A stretch of DNA of 64,000 nt from Callorhinus ursinus (Eukaryota; Chordata; Mammalia; Carnivora; Otariidae): positions 4,381,075 to 4,445,074 of the forward strand of contig NW_020313057.1 of NCBI RefSeq assembly GCF_003265705.1, read 5' to 3'. Numbering within the stretch: position 1 is the stretch's first letter; every line of letters begins with the position of its first letter. A program made the translations under genes and the position numbers. The notes under the pieces are model-generated. The model had not been told where the DNA came from. It saw only the letters and a list, made by a program, of their open reading frames with translations, and did no database searches. Below are positions 49,640-63,549 of the stretch, one piece after another.

Positions 49640-50165
49640 AAAATCTGCATGACATTACCTTCAAATTTTATCTGGAATCTGACAAGTTCTCACTACTTCT
49701 CACTATGTCCCTCTGCCAACCTAGCCCAGACCCCACCATTTCTCACTTGGATAATTCCAGAGTCTTCTAACTGGTCTCCCTCCTTCCACCCTGACCCTGC
49801 ACCCTGGCATCTCTCCTAATTCCCACTTGTCTCCTAGAAGTATCCTGGTAAGAGTCAGATCATGCCATGCTTTGCCTCAGAACCCTCCCATGCCTCCCCC
49901 AACCCCGAGTAAAAGCCATACTCTTGATAATGACCTGGTCTGCAGGTGCTCCGACTTTACCTTCTACTGCTCTCCTCTTTGCCTACCCTGCTCCTGTTGC
50001 CTCCCCCCCCAACATACCCCTGCTTCAGGGCCTTTGCACCATCCCTGGAATGCTCTTCCTCCAAATAACAATATGGCCAGTGTCTTCACTTCTATCAAAT
50101 CTTGACCTCACTGTCACACTCTTAGTGTAGGCTGCCTTGATGACCTTATTTAAAATTGTAACCCC

Positions 50166-50212
<47 letters not shown>

Positions 50213-50440
50213 ATTCTCTTTCTGCTTTATTTTTCTCCATAACACTTATCAATCGAAGATGTTAAGTAATAGACTTAGCTGTTTGCATACAGTCTGTCTC
50301 CCTCTCACTCAAATGTAAGCACCTTGATTGAGGGCAGGGACTTTTATCTGTTTTTCTTTTCCTTTCTACTGATGCATCCCCAGTACCTAGAACAGCAGGT
50401 AGGCACTAAATAAATAATCCTTAAGTGATGAATAATGTAG
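49640..50440 (+). mobile_element. L2 fragment, long
   Basis: It carries 'tggtctccctccttccaccc', 'agtcagatcatgccatgctt', 'cagggcctttgcaccatccc', 'tggaatgctcttcctcc' and the 3' end 'gtaagcaccttgattgaggg', 'cccagtacctagaacagcag'. This is the ordered LINE2 3' third. A (CA)n expansion at 50169-50209 interrupts it. Confidence 0.8.
50169..50209. repeat. (CA)20 microsatellite
   Basis: A perfect CA run inside the L2 at 49640-50440. Confidence 0.97.
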
Positions 50441-52329
50441 CCCTACCAGACATTATTCAACCTGCCTGTTTGCCCTCTGTCTTTCACAATACTGTTAACA
50501 TTTTGAAGTCAGAAATGCTGTCCCTACATTCCTAACACCAAACCACTGAGCATGACACATAAGAGGAATTTAATAAGTGCATGCTGAATGACTGGAAGAA
50601 GAGAAGAGAGAGGAAAAATGCTAATTTTCATCATGAACCTTGGGTTTTTATCAATTTAACAAATGTCTTGCAGAGATAAATAAGATAACTCCCCCTGTAG
50701 AAAAACCTGCAGTGCAGTGGGAGACACTGATACATATGGACCCTGACGCAATGTAGTCAGAGCCATGGTGAAAAAGTGGTCAGGAAAAGAACTACAATGA
50801 CAAAAGAGAGAATGGGTGTTGGGAAATCAGCCCAAAGGGGGCAACATGTAAGGTGAGTTTTGATGGCTGAATAGGAGTTTGCCATGCAGCCTGGGTGGGG
50901 GTGGGGAGGAAACAGCCCAAACTCTGCTGCTCACTGCCCAAGGTATAGGTCTACAAGGTATGAGCTCCCCAATGTAGCCTCTTCCTTGCTCTAAGAGGAC
51001 TCCCCAGGCATCTCAGTGCTCAACAAATATGAATGATTGGAACAGCTACATGCCCACAGAGCTCCTCTCTCCCTCCTCACTCAAAGAAAATTCTGTATCT
51101 GACAATGGGATTACTTGATGGCTCCATTTGCCACCCTTTAGGGTAGCAACATCAAGGGCCACATCTACACATTGTTCCCAGTGCCCAGACTCATCAGCAT
51201 CTGACATCTAAACAGAACCAGATCACAGGGATGACAGCCGCTTAGAAACCCAGAGAAAGTGCCGTTCCTGGGTTCTGCCAAGGCACAAAGAAGCAAAAAC
51301 CCATTTGGAAAGTACTAGAGCTTTCCACTGTCAGAGCCCAATAGGAGAACAGTGTGATGCATATGTTAATATGGACACTTGTGTCAGAACATCTGCCCTG
51401 CAGCCTGAGAGTCAGCTTCTCGCAGGGGGAAGCTGGCGAGTCCCAGCAGCTCCTTGTCCCGGTGGGGGCCAGGGCCGTGGACCGCGCTGCAGACAGCAAA
51501 GCCATCCTGGCAAGGAGCCCGGACACCATGACTTCACGGGCCTTCGCATTTCCCGATTCCCCTGCTGAAACAGGCTTTTCTCCTCTGCGTCTTTGAAGAG
51601 AAAGGAGGAGAAGCACTCCTCCCCCCAAAAAATTCATTTTTATTTGCCGCTTGCCTGGGGGCTTGGACTGAACTGGAGAAATCCCACATACACACTGCAC
51701 ACACTCCCGCTCCCACCCCACCCCCCCGCCCGGGGCACATGTGTGCAGCTCCCAGGTGCAGTGATTCCAAGTCCCCCTCCCCCCGTTGGGTCCAGCCAGG
51801 TCCTGCTGCATCACTTCACCAGCCCAGAACCGAGAACGCGCAGGGCGCCACGCATCTCATCCAGGCCTGGGTTGTGCTGGCTTCTCTGTGAGCAGCACCA
51901 TCTCCCCCTCTCTGTCCAGCACACACACCAACCAGGGACATGGTCCCCACCCATGACGCTCACAGCGCCTTTATCTCCTCCTGAGTCTGTTGCTTCCCTT
52001 CATGTTATTCTCCGTTCCCCTTGGCCAGCTCTTCTCTCCTGTCCTTTGGGCACCTTTAAATACGAGACGGTTGTGACCTAACACCCATGTTATGCCAGCA
52101 CTCGAAGAGCCGAGAAGGGCCCCGGAGGTCATTTGGAGTTTCCCACAACGCCCTGGGCCCCAGGCTCGTGAGGTTTGAGGCCGGCTTGCCTCAGCCTGGC
52201 CTGAGAAGGCCGTACGATTGTACCTCAAACCAAACAGGAATGATGCCAGTCAAAGAATATTCCCTCCTCTCTTTCAGGGCGGGCTGCCTGTTCTCATGAG
52301 GAAAAGCCATCATGTTGTGTATGACGAGA

Positions 52330-52830
52330 ATTCAGCCTTGGTCTCTGTTTTCCAAAGTCTTTTCCAACTCCCTTTCCCCCCGCTCTCAGACATTCCCAGC
52401 TTGTACCCTCTCCCCAGACTTTTCCCACTCAGGGCTTTGGCACCAAGTTGATGCCTCCGCCTGGGACACTCTGTCCCCTCACAGCCCCAAGGCCGGATGC
52501 CTCTCCACATGCAGGCAAATACCCCAGCCTCGTTCCTGTGCCTTTAGCCATCGTAATCCCCCCAGCGCCTTGCCACTCTATTGCAAGCTCCCATTTTATC
52601 TTCTTCATTTTCTTCCCCTTTTATTTTCTTCATTTTCCATTTACCAAGGCCTGAAACAACCCCATTCCTCACATCTTTGGTGTCTGTCACTCCCAACTAA
52701 AGTGTGCGCTCCATGAGGGCAGGCGCCCTGTGTGTCTCCTGCACTGCCTTCACCCCAGTGCCTAGAACAGCGGCTGGTACATAGTAGGCACCTTAGTATA
52801 CATTTGCTACATGAGTGAACACATTTGTGT
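52330..52830 (+). mobile_element. L2 fragment
   Basis: 'cagggctttggcaccaagtt', 'gatgcctccgcctgggacac', 'tctgtcccctcacagcc' and the tail 'gcgctccatgagggcaggcg', 'cagtgcctagaacagcggct', 'ggtacatagtaggcacctta' match the LINE2 3' end order. Confidence 0.75.
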
Positions 52831-53353
52831 ATATCAAAGTCTCGAAAACCAGCAAGAGCGCCCATGGCCTTTCTCCAGGGCCCCAGAAGACAGAAGGCCC
52901 TTCTCAGCATGCAAATGTTCACCTCTGCCATAGCCTTTTCTGCATTCTGAATGTTTGCTACAAAGAATGGGGGGTTCTGATTTTAGGAAAGACTTTAGTT
53001 CTTGGCTTCTCCAGTACCGATGGGGACTGGTTACTTCAAGAGTGACTTCGTCAAGGTACGAAGCAGGTTCCTCCTATCGATATTCTCTTTATGGTCGCTG
53101 CCAACTCAACATTTTACGTGTTCTACTTGTGCCTGCACCTCATCATTATCTTACCGCCTCACTGTAAATCACTTGAAAACACGGACATGTATGCAATATT
53201 TCTGGCATCAGAACCCGGGCATTCATCCAAATCAACTCCAGGCCTCCACTCAGGCCCACACCCAAATTAGACAGGATTTCTCCCCAACTATTAAAAGGTT
53301 TCAGGGGAAACTGCTTCTCTTCTAACTCATTCCAATGTCTCTCAGCCTTTTTA

Positions 53354-53644
<291 letters not shown>

Positions 53645-53649
53645 TCACC

Positions 53650-54090
53650 AAGCCACGAAATCTTGTTTTTTTTTTTTAATTTAAATTCAATTAGCCAACA
53701 TATAGTATATCATTAGTTTCAGATGTAGTGTTCAATAATTCATCTGTTGCGTATAAAACCCAGTGCTCATCACATCACGTGCTCTCCTTAATGCCCATCA
53801 CCCAATTACCCCATCCCCCAACCATCTCCCCTCCAGCAAGCCTCAGTTTGTTTCCCATAGTTAAGAGTCTCTCATGGTTTTTCTCCCTCTCTGATTTCTT
53901 TCCATTTAGTTTTCCCTCCTCCCCCTATGATCCTCTGCACTGCTTCTTATATTCCACATATAAGTGAAACCATATGATAATTGCCTTTCTCTGATTGACT
54001 TATTTCAGTTCTTAGCATAATACCCTCCAGTTCCATCCACAATGATGCAAATTATAAGTATTCATCATTTCTGATGAAGCCATACAATCT
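53650..54090 (-). mobile_element. L1 3' end insertion, minus orientation
   Basis: The body is about 53664-54076. The plus strand reads the mirror of an L1 3' UTR and ORF2 tail: T-run, 'cagatgtagtgttcaataat', 'aacccagtgctcatcacatc', 'ctctcatggtttttctccc', 'atccacaatgatgcaaat'. A decayed duplication AAGCCA(CG/TA)(A/C)AATCT lies at 53650-53663 and 54077-54090. It is more diverged than the 37.5 and 41 kb copies and in the same sense as CAMK1D. Confidence 0.83.
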
Positions 54091-55299
54091 AATCACAGTT
54101 TAAGAACATGCTTGACCTTCAGACATAGTAAATGCATTAAGAAAAGCAGTGTTTAGTAAGAGCGATGTCGAGGACCCTGCACAGTATTGGACACTTAGAG
54201 GTTTTCAGGAAATGTGAGTCCCTTTCCCTTATCAGTACTTTGTCTACTTAAAACAGTGTACCTTATATTGAGGCAGCCTCGCATACCTCTCAGACTTGTC
54301 AGTTTATTTCTTGGGCTGAGGGAGAGGGGTTCCCCAGAAATGACATGACTTCTACAGGGGCTCTTCTGTTCCCTTTTTCTGACCCTTGTTGGCAACCTCT
54401 CTCTAGTCCAAGGGTCTCTCTTCCCACCCTTGGTAAAGTCCCATGTCTTGCCATTCTGGCAGATGCGTCCCACTTTCCCCTCTCCTGAGCCAGCGGACAC
54501 CCCCGCCCCCCGCCCCGCTCACTCTGCTTCCTGGGAAATAGAGGGATGTCATCACGGAAGACCCAGCACTTCGTAGCCACGTGTCCTTGAGTACCCTGAG
54601 CTTCTCTTTGCCTTTCTGGAAAACATGGGTTGCGGTGGTTCTTCGTTTGCTTCCCGGAAGAATACATGACAGAGCTTAGCTCGACATGTGGCAGAGGTGT
54701 GATCACAGTTCCTGTCCCCACTAACGTTCTGCACCTCAGGGGCACCTCCATGGCGGCTCCATAGGAGGGGCCAAGGGGAGGCAATGCAGGGGTGCAGCAG
54801 GGAGACAATGAAGCTAATAAACCTTCATTGCATAGTGTTTTATGAAAAATTGGGCTATCATTCTTAGCAAAAAAGAGAGAGAGAGTGGAGCTCAGGGAGC
54901 CTGAGGGAGATGTTCCAGCCTCTGGGGCCGGGCCAGTTCTGCCCGGACGGAGCCTGAACACAGAAGGGCTGTCTCAATTCATGGTGTTGTCCCTGAGGGA
55001 GATAATGTTGAGGATTGACACCTCTCCTGTTCCCCTACTAGGAAAATTCCGAAGATTGACCCAGCAAATAAGCAAATCACTTCTCTCCTTTACATTAAAC
55101 CTTAAGGGAAACACAACAGGACGACTCGGAACTGGGGAAGCCACTTCCCCTCACTGTTTCTTGTCTGGCTCTTCTCTCATCCCCAAGAGTGAAGCAAAAG
55201 CGTCTCTTGTCAGTGGTTTGTGGTGAATCTTTGGTTCCTGAGTGTTGAATGTGAGGAGCCATTCTCTCATAGGGTGACTAGGGTTATTTCGAAAAGTGG

Positions 55300-55450
55300 T
55301 TCTGGGCCTGGCTGCCCAGCAGAATCACCTGTGACAGCACAAAATGTCTGCATGTCTTCTTCAGCGGATTTGAGATGGACCCAGGCCTCTGGATGTTAGA
55401 ATCCACGGGGGGATTCTGATGTACAACCACTACTGTGAGGAGATTCTGAG
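55300..55450. mobile_element. Probable MER5-type (hAT-Charlie) fragment
   Basis: 'gcccagcagaatcacctgtg', 'gagatggacccaggcctctg' and 'cgggggattctgatgtacaa' resemble the MER5A right-half sequence (cagcatcacctgggagctt..., gattcagatgtgca). Edges and strand are approximate. Confidence 0.45.
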
Positions 55451-55660
55451 AACTGTCTAAGACCCCGTCCTTGACCAAACTGTAGTCAGCCCTCTTCTTG
55501 ATTAGGCCTCGACCTTGGCCTTCTGTGTCCTTCCTGTCTTGCCGGGCCTGCATAGTCCAGTCTTAGCAAGAATCCTGCTGAGTCAGCAGAGGAAGAATTC
55601 CCTCACCCTTGATATGTGGCCAAGTTCTTTACCTCCCACCTTGGATGTCATTTAAAAAAA

Positions 55661-56344
55661 TGTATTCAGACACTTGGTAAAGACAGTAAGGAAAACTTTA
55701 TTCAGGGGGACCACTGCCATGGGGTTCTACAGTTGAAGAGGAAGAGTGGACTCAGGTCCTAATATAATAAGGACAAGTGGAAATTTATACCGAAGAGCAG
55801 GGGGAGGGTCAGTGGATGGAAAATTACTAAGAGGGAATGTCAAGGGTGGGGGGACTGTGGCTACAGCCATCTCAGAGGATCCTTGTTGAAAAGCAAGCCA
55901 GGGTGGGCAGATATGGAGGGGGGAGGGTAAGGAATCCGATCAGATCGCAAGGGTGGGGGATGTTCACCAAAGTGACTCAGTGGGATTCTTGCTCAGCCTG
56001 GACTACATGGGCAGAGCCAATGGGCTAAGGACAGAGCCCAAGGATGGAGCCTGGTCAGAAAGAAGACTCAGGAGGGGCTGAACTCAAGTTTGGTCAAGGG
56101 AGAGAGTCTACCAATGTCTAAGAGTTTCTTGGCCAGCCTTTAGCAAGAACCTGCTATCCTTGGCATCCCCTTCTTAGCAACTTTCTATCTACGACCCTCG
56201 TTCTGCTCAAAGGCTATAAATCCCCACGTGTCCTTGATGAACTTAGAGTTGAACCCAATGCTCTCCCTTATTGTGATATTCTTGCAGTAGCCTTAAATAA
56301 AGTCTTCTTTAGTTTAAAAAGTGTCAGAATAATTTTTTTTAACA
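55661..56344 (+). mobile_element. LTR-like element (family unresolved)
   Basis: The block starts TGTATTCAGACAC and ends GTGTCAGAATAATT, then T-run and AACA. These ends are near-inverted and give a TG...CA boundary. Inside it is a TATA-like CTATAAATCC (56214) and an AATAAA (56295) about 80 bases apart, the arrangement of an LTR U3-R region. No retroviral coding sequence accompanies it. An old endogenous-retrovirus solo LTR is likely; a DNA transposon is the alternative. Confidence 0.4.
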
Positions 56345-57261
56345 GAACCCAAAAGAAAAAAATACTATCCTTCATCCAAACTCATAATGCGAGAAGGAAT
56401 GGCACTTAACATTCACGGTGACATTAATTCCGTGGATGAAGCATGCAGTTAGAAGAAAATCAAATGTATGCTTGAGGGTGTTCTCAAGGAGTTGGAAGAG
56501 AGAATAAAATGGGCCAATCAATAATCGAAATAAGAATAGTGCTTAAAAAATGGGGTGAAATAATCTCATCAAAAGGTGCACATGGTCCATGATGAACAGT
56601 ACGGATCTGATCATGGGGCAGAGAGGACTTTTTTTAAGGTTTTCTGATTTTTAATCTTCCTGACCCAGTACTTCTGCGGCTGAACAGCTAAGTAAGGAGT
56701 GGGAAGCCAGTGACCTCAGGCTACTCAACAAGGCTGCCTCTAGGCAAGAGATTGCCATGGGGCCAAATACCCCTCCTTATACATTCTTCCTCCAGGGGAT
56801 ACATTAGGGTCAGCAAAGCACTCTTTTGCAGGACAATTACCAAGGAGGGTTCAAGAAACTGGTCATTCACAGCCTAGATCAGTACTTGTCCACAAGCATC
56901 TCCTGGCTTAGTAAAGATGGTGGGGCTTTTTCTTGAGGGGAGGTGGGGAAGAGGAAAGTGGGAGAGAAGACAGGCCCAGGGGTACCCGGATGGAGGCCCC
57001 CAGTTGGCAGTAGGAGGGCTCGGTCAGGCAGGAGGCCCAAGGGGGATCCGGCAATTCTGCCTGGGGTCCCAAGAAGCCCAGGATTCACCCCCCAAAAAAT
57101 AATGTCCTTTATTTTATGACATCCTTGCAAGACAACAGGTGGCCAATGCTGGAGTTGGAAAGTCAATACCAACCCTTTAATAGTTCACGTAACAAGCTTT
57201 TAAAAGGTCTGAATCAACAGTTCCTACAAAGTTAATGTTATACACAATCACTCTCCTAATT

Positions 57262-57445
57262 CAGTGATTCCCAACTGGGAGCAATTTAGCACCCCAGGGG
57301 ACATTTGGCAACGTCTTTGGTTGTCTCGGCTATAGGAGTGGTCCTGGGTTCTAGTGGGTAGAGGTCAGGGATGTTGCTCAGCATCCTACAATGCACGGGC
57401 CAGCCCCCCACAACAAAGAACATCGTGCAGGGGCTGAGAAGCCCT
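57262..57445 (+). mobile_element. MER5-type hAT-Charlie DNA transposon
   Basis: The ordered hallmarks are 'gggacatttggcaacgtctt', 'tggttgtctcggctatagg', 'ctagtgggtagaggtcaggg', 'atgttgctcagcatcctaca', 'atgcacgggccagcccccca', 'acaacaaagaacatc'. This is a well-preserved MER5A-like non-autonomous element. Confidence 0.85.
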
Positions 57446-58269
57446 ATCCTGATCTGAGGGAGCTGCAGTGGACATTTCCTGCCTCAGTCCCTTGTTTTGA
57501 AAAAAAGACAACTGATTGTCTCTAGTAGCTTCCTGGGGCAAGAAGACACAAGACTACTTTTCTGGAGGAAGGGGGAGGAGGTGTATTCGCACGTGAGGGT
57601 GCAGTGGTATCCCAGATCGTGCCCTAATCTTAAACTGACCTCATCATGTTCTTGGCCCTGGAGCATACACTTTGTTTTCATTTTTCTCAGATGTTTATGA
57701 AAATTTAATAACCCTAGCCCAACTTCTGCCATGTAGCTCAAACTACTTTGTGCCTCTGAAAAGCAGCGACAAAAGGTCCCAACATGGCACTATTCTTTCC
57801 ACAGTGATCAGCCTGGCAGTCTCACAGCTGCCGGGGCTGGGAGCCTCCAATCCTTCTCTGAAAGCACTGTGTGGGCAGAAAAAGCAGTTTCTCCTGTGCA
57901 GCCCATCTGCCTTCCAAAGGGGGAATACACAGTGCCCCTCGAGGAATGTTCTCTATGTAGGAATGCCCATCATGGGACACCTCTGCGGTCAGTCACCACG
58001 TTAACTTGTTCAGAGAGCTGCCTCCTGTGTTCTAGAAGCAGGGAATCAGCATTTGGTGAGGGCACCAGACAGCTGAGCAGGCGCCACAGCCTGGCATAGA
58101 GAGGCCAAGTGGGCTTAGCCCTCTCAAGGGCCTCTAGGTCCTGAAGATTAACCAACGGGGCTCACAGCCCATTGCAACTCTCAAGAAGCCTGCAAAAGGC
58201 AAAAGCTGTAAGGACTCCATCAACATTCCCAAATACCCTTGTCTGGCAGTTCTCTAAGAATATTCCCAG

Positions 58270-58395
58270 GGTAATATCAGCATCACCTGTAAACCCCTTA
58301 GAAATGCGAGTTCCCGGGGCCCACTGCAGACCCACAGCATCAGAACCTCTGGGGTGGGGCCAGACAATTCTGACATAGGCTAACATTTGGGAGCC
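58270..58395 (+). mobile_element. MER5-like (hAT-Charlie) fragment
   Basis: 'atcagcatcacctgtaaacc', 'ccttagaaatgcgagttccc', 'ggggcccactgcagaccca', 'cagcatcagaacctctgggg' match the eutherian 'cagcatcacctgggagcttgttagaaatgcagattctc' family. Confidence 0.7.
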
Positions 58396-59313
58396 ACTCC
58401 CCTAGTTGCTGGAAAATACCACAGAGAAGAAGAGGAGAAAACTTCACAGTGAGACCTTACGAAAAGAAAAGCTATACCATTTATTCACACCCAGTACTAG
58501 ATAATGGGCAGATACTGAAGAGCTGTTTTAAAAAAGGCTTCTGGTTTGTTCTTTAAATTGGTTTAGATTTCACATAGTCATGCAGAGCATGGCTTCACTG
58601 CAATAAAATCCCTGTGTTTATGAGGTGAGTGCAGGTATGTGGGCTGGAGTGGAGTTTCTGTCTTTACTGGTGCAGTGAGCTCTAGGGCCTGGGCCCGTGG
58701 ACGCTGTAGAAGGAAGCCTCAGTCCAGCCTTCATTGCTTTTTGCTGTTCCTCCAATCAATATGTTCGCTACCTACCCTTGCTGGCGTATGTTTGATATCT
58801 ACCCTTCAGTATCTATACTGACCGGGGAGGGATGAAATGCCAAGGTGCCCGATGAAGGCCCCGATCCTTCAGTGGTACTGGGTGAAGGGTCAGTATACCA
58901 ACTCTTCATCAAGAAAAGATAACACTGTAACCTAAAGAACACCGGGGGAAGGCTGTGATCGTAGGTCGTTCAACCTGTTTTTCTGGATAACCTTCCATTT
59001 GTCTTCTTCCGTCATGCCCTCTATGTACTCGCTTCCTTTCTTTTACTCAGGGTGGTGTGCCGAAATGGGGCCAGAACTGGGGGAAGACTGTGAAGAACTG
59101 CACTGGGAGAAAGGTTTTCATGGCCAGTAGGTCCTGAACAAAATTACCTTTCAGGTCGGCTTGAAGCAAGACACCACCTACCTCCCTGGGGCCCTTTGGC
59201 TCTAATGTGGTTATAAAATCTCGCAAATGATGGTGAGTGTCATTGATCTACATCATCTTTCTTTGGGTCCCAAAGGCCCTGACAACTAACAGTACACAAA
59301 TGTCCACCATTCA

Positions 59314-59661
<348 letters not shown>

Positions 59662-60034
59662 TCAATATGACAAAAGAACCAAACTTTATTTCCAAATAAA
59701 TTCCTTTTCAGATTTAAGTTTTGCCCCATGTATTCCCCAGAAGCTATACCAGGGAAGCGTTTCTATGTCGTGATGGTATGAGTATCCAGAATGAAATAAA
59801 GGCAATACAAATAAACCAGGGCTCATGGACTAGCCAGGACTGAGAAGTCTCTTCTGGCCTTTACTTCCATCCTGCTATGACAATGTAAAGTCAGAACAAC
59901 TTTCTAGAATATTGGCATCATCAGATATAGGGAGATGGTGGATAGAATGCCTCCTTCACATAAGGAATTATCCTTAAAGGTCTGGAGGGTAGGGAGAATG
60001 GGGGGCAGCATTGTGGGCAAAGCAGTGAATAGCC

Positions 60035-60150
60035 AACAGGAATGTTTGGGTTCTTGACCAAGTTCTGCTCCTAATATGGTGAGGGCATGGGTGTTCCTTG
60101 AATCTCGGACCTCAGTCTTTTTATCTGTAAAATAAAGGGGTTAATCTAGT
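60035..60150 (+). mobile_element. MIR fragment
   Basis: 'cttgaccaagttctgctcct', 'cttgaatctcggacctcagt', 'ctttttatctgtaaaataaa', 'ggggttaatctag' are the MIR 3' half. Confidence 0.6.
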
Positions 60151-60725
60151 CAACCATATCCAACAGAAGGTAGGGGCATGCCCTCGGAGGCATCAGAACC
60201 TGAAAGCCAATTGTGATTTACAAAAAAAGGAAGAGGCACAACACACCATTACCTTGTTTAACACTGATTTTTTATGACAATATTTATTTTTAATTTGTTT
60301 TGAAATTCATGCTGCACTATACGTTTTCTTTGTGTTTACTGTGTTTGTTATTTATTGTATTTATTGCCTAGATTGGCAAAGGTCAAACAAGCCATGGTGG
60401 ACAGGCCCCAGCTCCGATATTTGCTGTCGCTTTGAGTTTAACGAAGTAACAGAGCTGCACAAATCTAACTCGGAACAATCTCCCAGCCTAGCCTTCCAAC
60501 CCGCAGAATATATACTCCTCCAAGAAACACAGTGCTTCTTTCAAATAATTACACCATCTTGGAAATCAGCTTCAAGGGATATATTAACACCATTTTCCTG
60601 TATAAAAAGAAAGAGAATTTCCAAAAGCAAAATGAAGATGATTTATTTGAACTGTTAAAATCATACAACAGTTTCCCAAACAACTTTTACAGCTTTCATA
60701 GATATAGTAAAAGACATGCCCTAGC

Positions 60726-60730
<5 letters not shown>

Positions 60731-60772
<42 letters not shown>
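60731..60772. repeat. (CA)21 microsatellite
   Basis: A perfect CA run. Confidence 0.97.
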
Positions 60773-60775
<3 letters not shown>

Positions 60776-61379
60776 CTCTGATTCATTTTCAGCAAGTCAT
60801 GGCAATTAATGGGCAATAGCTGATCCACCAAAACCTTCCTTTTAAAAAACCAATAAAGAAAACCAGTTGTGGCTATAAAAGGCCTAGGTGTTCAAGTGTC
60901 TCCCATTACCGAGAGTCATTCTAAGCGATGTTGTGTTTGGATAATGTCTTGTTTCCAAAGCAAACTGAAAATCAAGATAAGGAAAGGAAAGACTTTCAGG
61001 AGCAATAAGCAATTCAGAGAGTGAACAGAATGGAGACATCAGGGCAAAACTACCTTTTGATGACCAGGTTGTCTAAATGGTCCATCCTTAAGTAAACCCA
61101 GATCCCAAGACCTCCCGCTCTCAGCAGCAGGACATCAAGCTCTCACCAGGCTTCATGTTTTCAGATCCTTCTTGCCATGAGTTCCAGTGGAAGAACTCTG
61201 TAGACCTTGAGGGTCTACTACAGAACCTGTCTGTGTTCACTTCAGTTGATCATCTCTTCAAGCATTCATTTAAGACTCCCTGGGTGCCCGCTAGGGGCCA
61301 CCTACCGTGCCCTGTGGATGTCAATCCTGGCAGCATTAGCTCTGAAGGAGGAAAGGTCTGTTTGGATTCTGCCCCTCTT

Positions 61380-61680
61380 CCTCCTCTGCTGTCCACCCAC
61401 ATTCCAATCATGGCACCCCTTCCAAGTGCTCCCATGCTTTCTTACCACTGGTCTGCCTGCCGCTCACATCCTCTGTTCTGCAGGCTACTGGAAGAGCTCA
61501 GGCAGGAATGCTCATCCCCTGACCGCCCCCACCTCCCACCCTGAGTACTCTGCGACCCACCTTTGCCAGATTCTCTCCCTCCTTCAAAACTGATCTCTCC
61601 TGCTTCCCATTCTCTCAAAGTCCTCCCTTCTCCTATGTGATCTATAAGGTATTAATAGATCCTATTGAATCAAGTATTTG
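61380..61680 (+). mobile_element. Probable L2 fragment
   Basis: 'tcttaccactggtctgcctg', 'ctctccctccttcaaaactg' and 'cattctctcaaagtcctccc' have LINE2 texture and order but are weak. Overlapping plus-strand frames (61155-61593) are not supported as genes. Confidence 0.4.
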
Positions 61681-62009
61681 TCCTCCGATAGGGCAGCTAT
61701 GCAGTAAGAACTGAAGCATCAGAGTCGAAGTGTAATTGTAACTGTAGCACGTTCTGTCACAGTCTCCATGCTCCGCACATTTGATATTTCAGTTCTGAAA
61801 TTTCAAATTGCACCAGGGCTTTCTTCTGAAAGGGCTCAGAAAGTATTTGGTTTCTTTAGAAACCAAGGCAGAGGGGAGAAGTCAAAAAACTTGCCAATAA
61901 AAAAAAACCCATAAGGATACTCATAAAAATGTCTTAAAATTTGCAAATCACTGTATACTTTTCAAAAATCTCCTCAAGCATACACTTCAAATGGCTACTG
62001 TTAAGTACT

Positions 62010-62385
62010 AATAACTGTTTATGCGCCCTCCCATATTCATGTGAAGCCCTAAGCCCCAGTGTGATGGCATTTGGAGATGGGGTCATAGGCAGGTATTTAG
62101 GTTTAGATGAGGTCAGGAGAGTGGGGCCCTCATGGTGGGATTAGTGTCTTTATAAGAAGAGAAACCAGAGTCCAGTCCAGTTCTCTCCTCTCCTCTCCCC
62201 CCCCACCGCCATGTGAGCACACAGCAAGGAGAAGGCCACCTGTAAGTCAGGAAGAGTCCTTAAAAGGAGCCAAATCAGTTGGCACCTTGATTTTGGATAT
62301 GCCAGACTCCAGAACTGTGATGTCTGTCATTTAAGCTGCCCTGTTTCTGGTATTTTGTTATGGCAGCCTGAGCTAAGATACCCAC
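62010..62385 (+). mobile_element. Solo LTR of MLT1/MST type (ERVL-MaLR)
   Basis: 'atgtgaagccctaagcccca', 'gtgtgatggcatttggagat', 'taggtttagatgaggtcagg', 'gtgtctttataagaagagaa', 'accgccatgtgagcacacag', 'ccagactccagaactgtgat', 'tattttgttatggcagcctg' follow the order of the same LTR family as 31605-31985. No internal region is present. Confidence 0.8.
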
Positions 62386-62785
62386 TTATTTTGAAAACCA
62401 TCTGTGAACCACCAGAATCCCAGAATCACTGATGGGGAAGTAAGTTTAGAATTGTGGTGAGGGGTGTGTCTCATTTTCAGGCCTGCAGATCATGAATAGG
62501 TTGGGTGGTTTGGCTGCTGAGCTGACTGACAGGTTGCCTTCTTCAATCAATATCCTTTTACATCACGTTTCCCAAGTGCATGGTTTACAGCTCCATGTTA
62601 GAAATGGAGTACCCCAATGAGAGCATGCCAAGCACTGGGACGGAGTTAGAAGGGTCAGGGATCAGGTGATGGGGAAAAAGGAGTAGAACCATCATGACAG
62701 ATCAACAAATAAAATTAATTACTGGTGGCTATGGGAGAGAGGTTCACTGTGGGGGGGAGTATAGATGTAGAAAGAAACCGGCTAT

Positions 62786-62967
62786 TGGGGTGCCTGGGAG
62801 GCTCAGTGGGTTAAGCATCTGACTCTTGGTTTCAGCTCAGGTTGTCATCTTACGGTCATGGGATCGAGCACCACACCAGGCTCAGCACAAAGTCTGCTTC
62901 AGATTCTCTCCCTCTGCCCCTCCCCTCCTCTCTTAAATAAATAAATTAAATTAAATCTTAAAAAGAA
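62786..62967 (+). mobile_element. CAN-SINE, 'ACTCTTGGTTTCAGCTC' subfamily
   Basis: The copy has TGGGGTGCCTGGGAGGCTCA, GACTCTTGGTTTCAGCTCAG and AATAAATAAATTAAATTAAA. The duplication AGAAAGAAAC(C/T)(G/A)GC(T/A)AT lies at about 62769-62785 and 62968-62985. It is more diverged than the young copies. Confidence 0.9.
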
Positions 62968-63549
62968 AGAAAGAAACTAGCAATTAAAGAGGAGAGGACA
63001 GACATCATTCAAAAATTCTCTATTCTTCTTATTTTAAACTTTTCCATTAATTTAGAACAACCTGTCTTTGCTTTGAACTTGGGTTTGCTCAGTCTCTGAT
63101 CTTCCATGTCTATTACATTGTCCTGCTATCCCTGCATGTGAATTTTAAATATGCAAATATGAAATTGCAACAAAATTTCAGTTTATTTGTAAAATTTTAA
63201 GTAGTGCAAATCTCTTCAAATTAAAGAATCATTGTCAAGAAACATAATTTCAACGCTGCTGGATCAAGTACATGGTAAGTTCTGATTCCACCACAGCATA
63301 CTGCGACATAACTGAGTCAGCGTACCATGTACCCACTGTTAGTACTGGGTAGACCAAGCCATTCTTTACATGCACTTGAACTTCTCCATGCAGTTTCCAT
63401 AGATGTTATCCCCTTGTTTTAAAATTCACTGATAATTATAACTTAAAAAAATTTTTTATCTTACAACAATTTCTACACATTCATTAAAAGACAGTACTTG
63501 TGCTAATGCTGAAAAATGGGCTCCAAAAACCTGCTCCTCTAGAAGTTAG

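Noticed and set aside
54299..54961. Minus-strand open frame of 220 codons
   Set aside because: It is low-complexity, with no motif and no splice sites joining it in phase to the CAMK1D exons. It lies inside the intron between two well-defined exons.
60584..60819. His-Thr or Cys-Val repeat frames on both strands
   Set aside because: They arise from the (CA)21 microsatellite.
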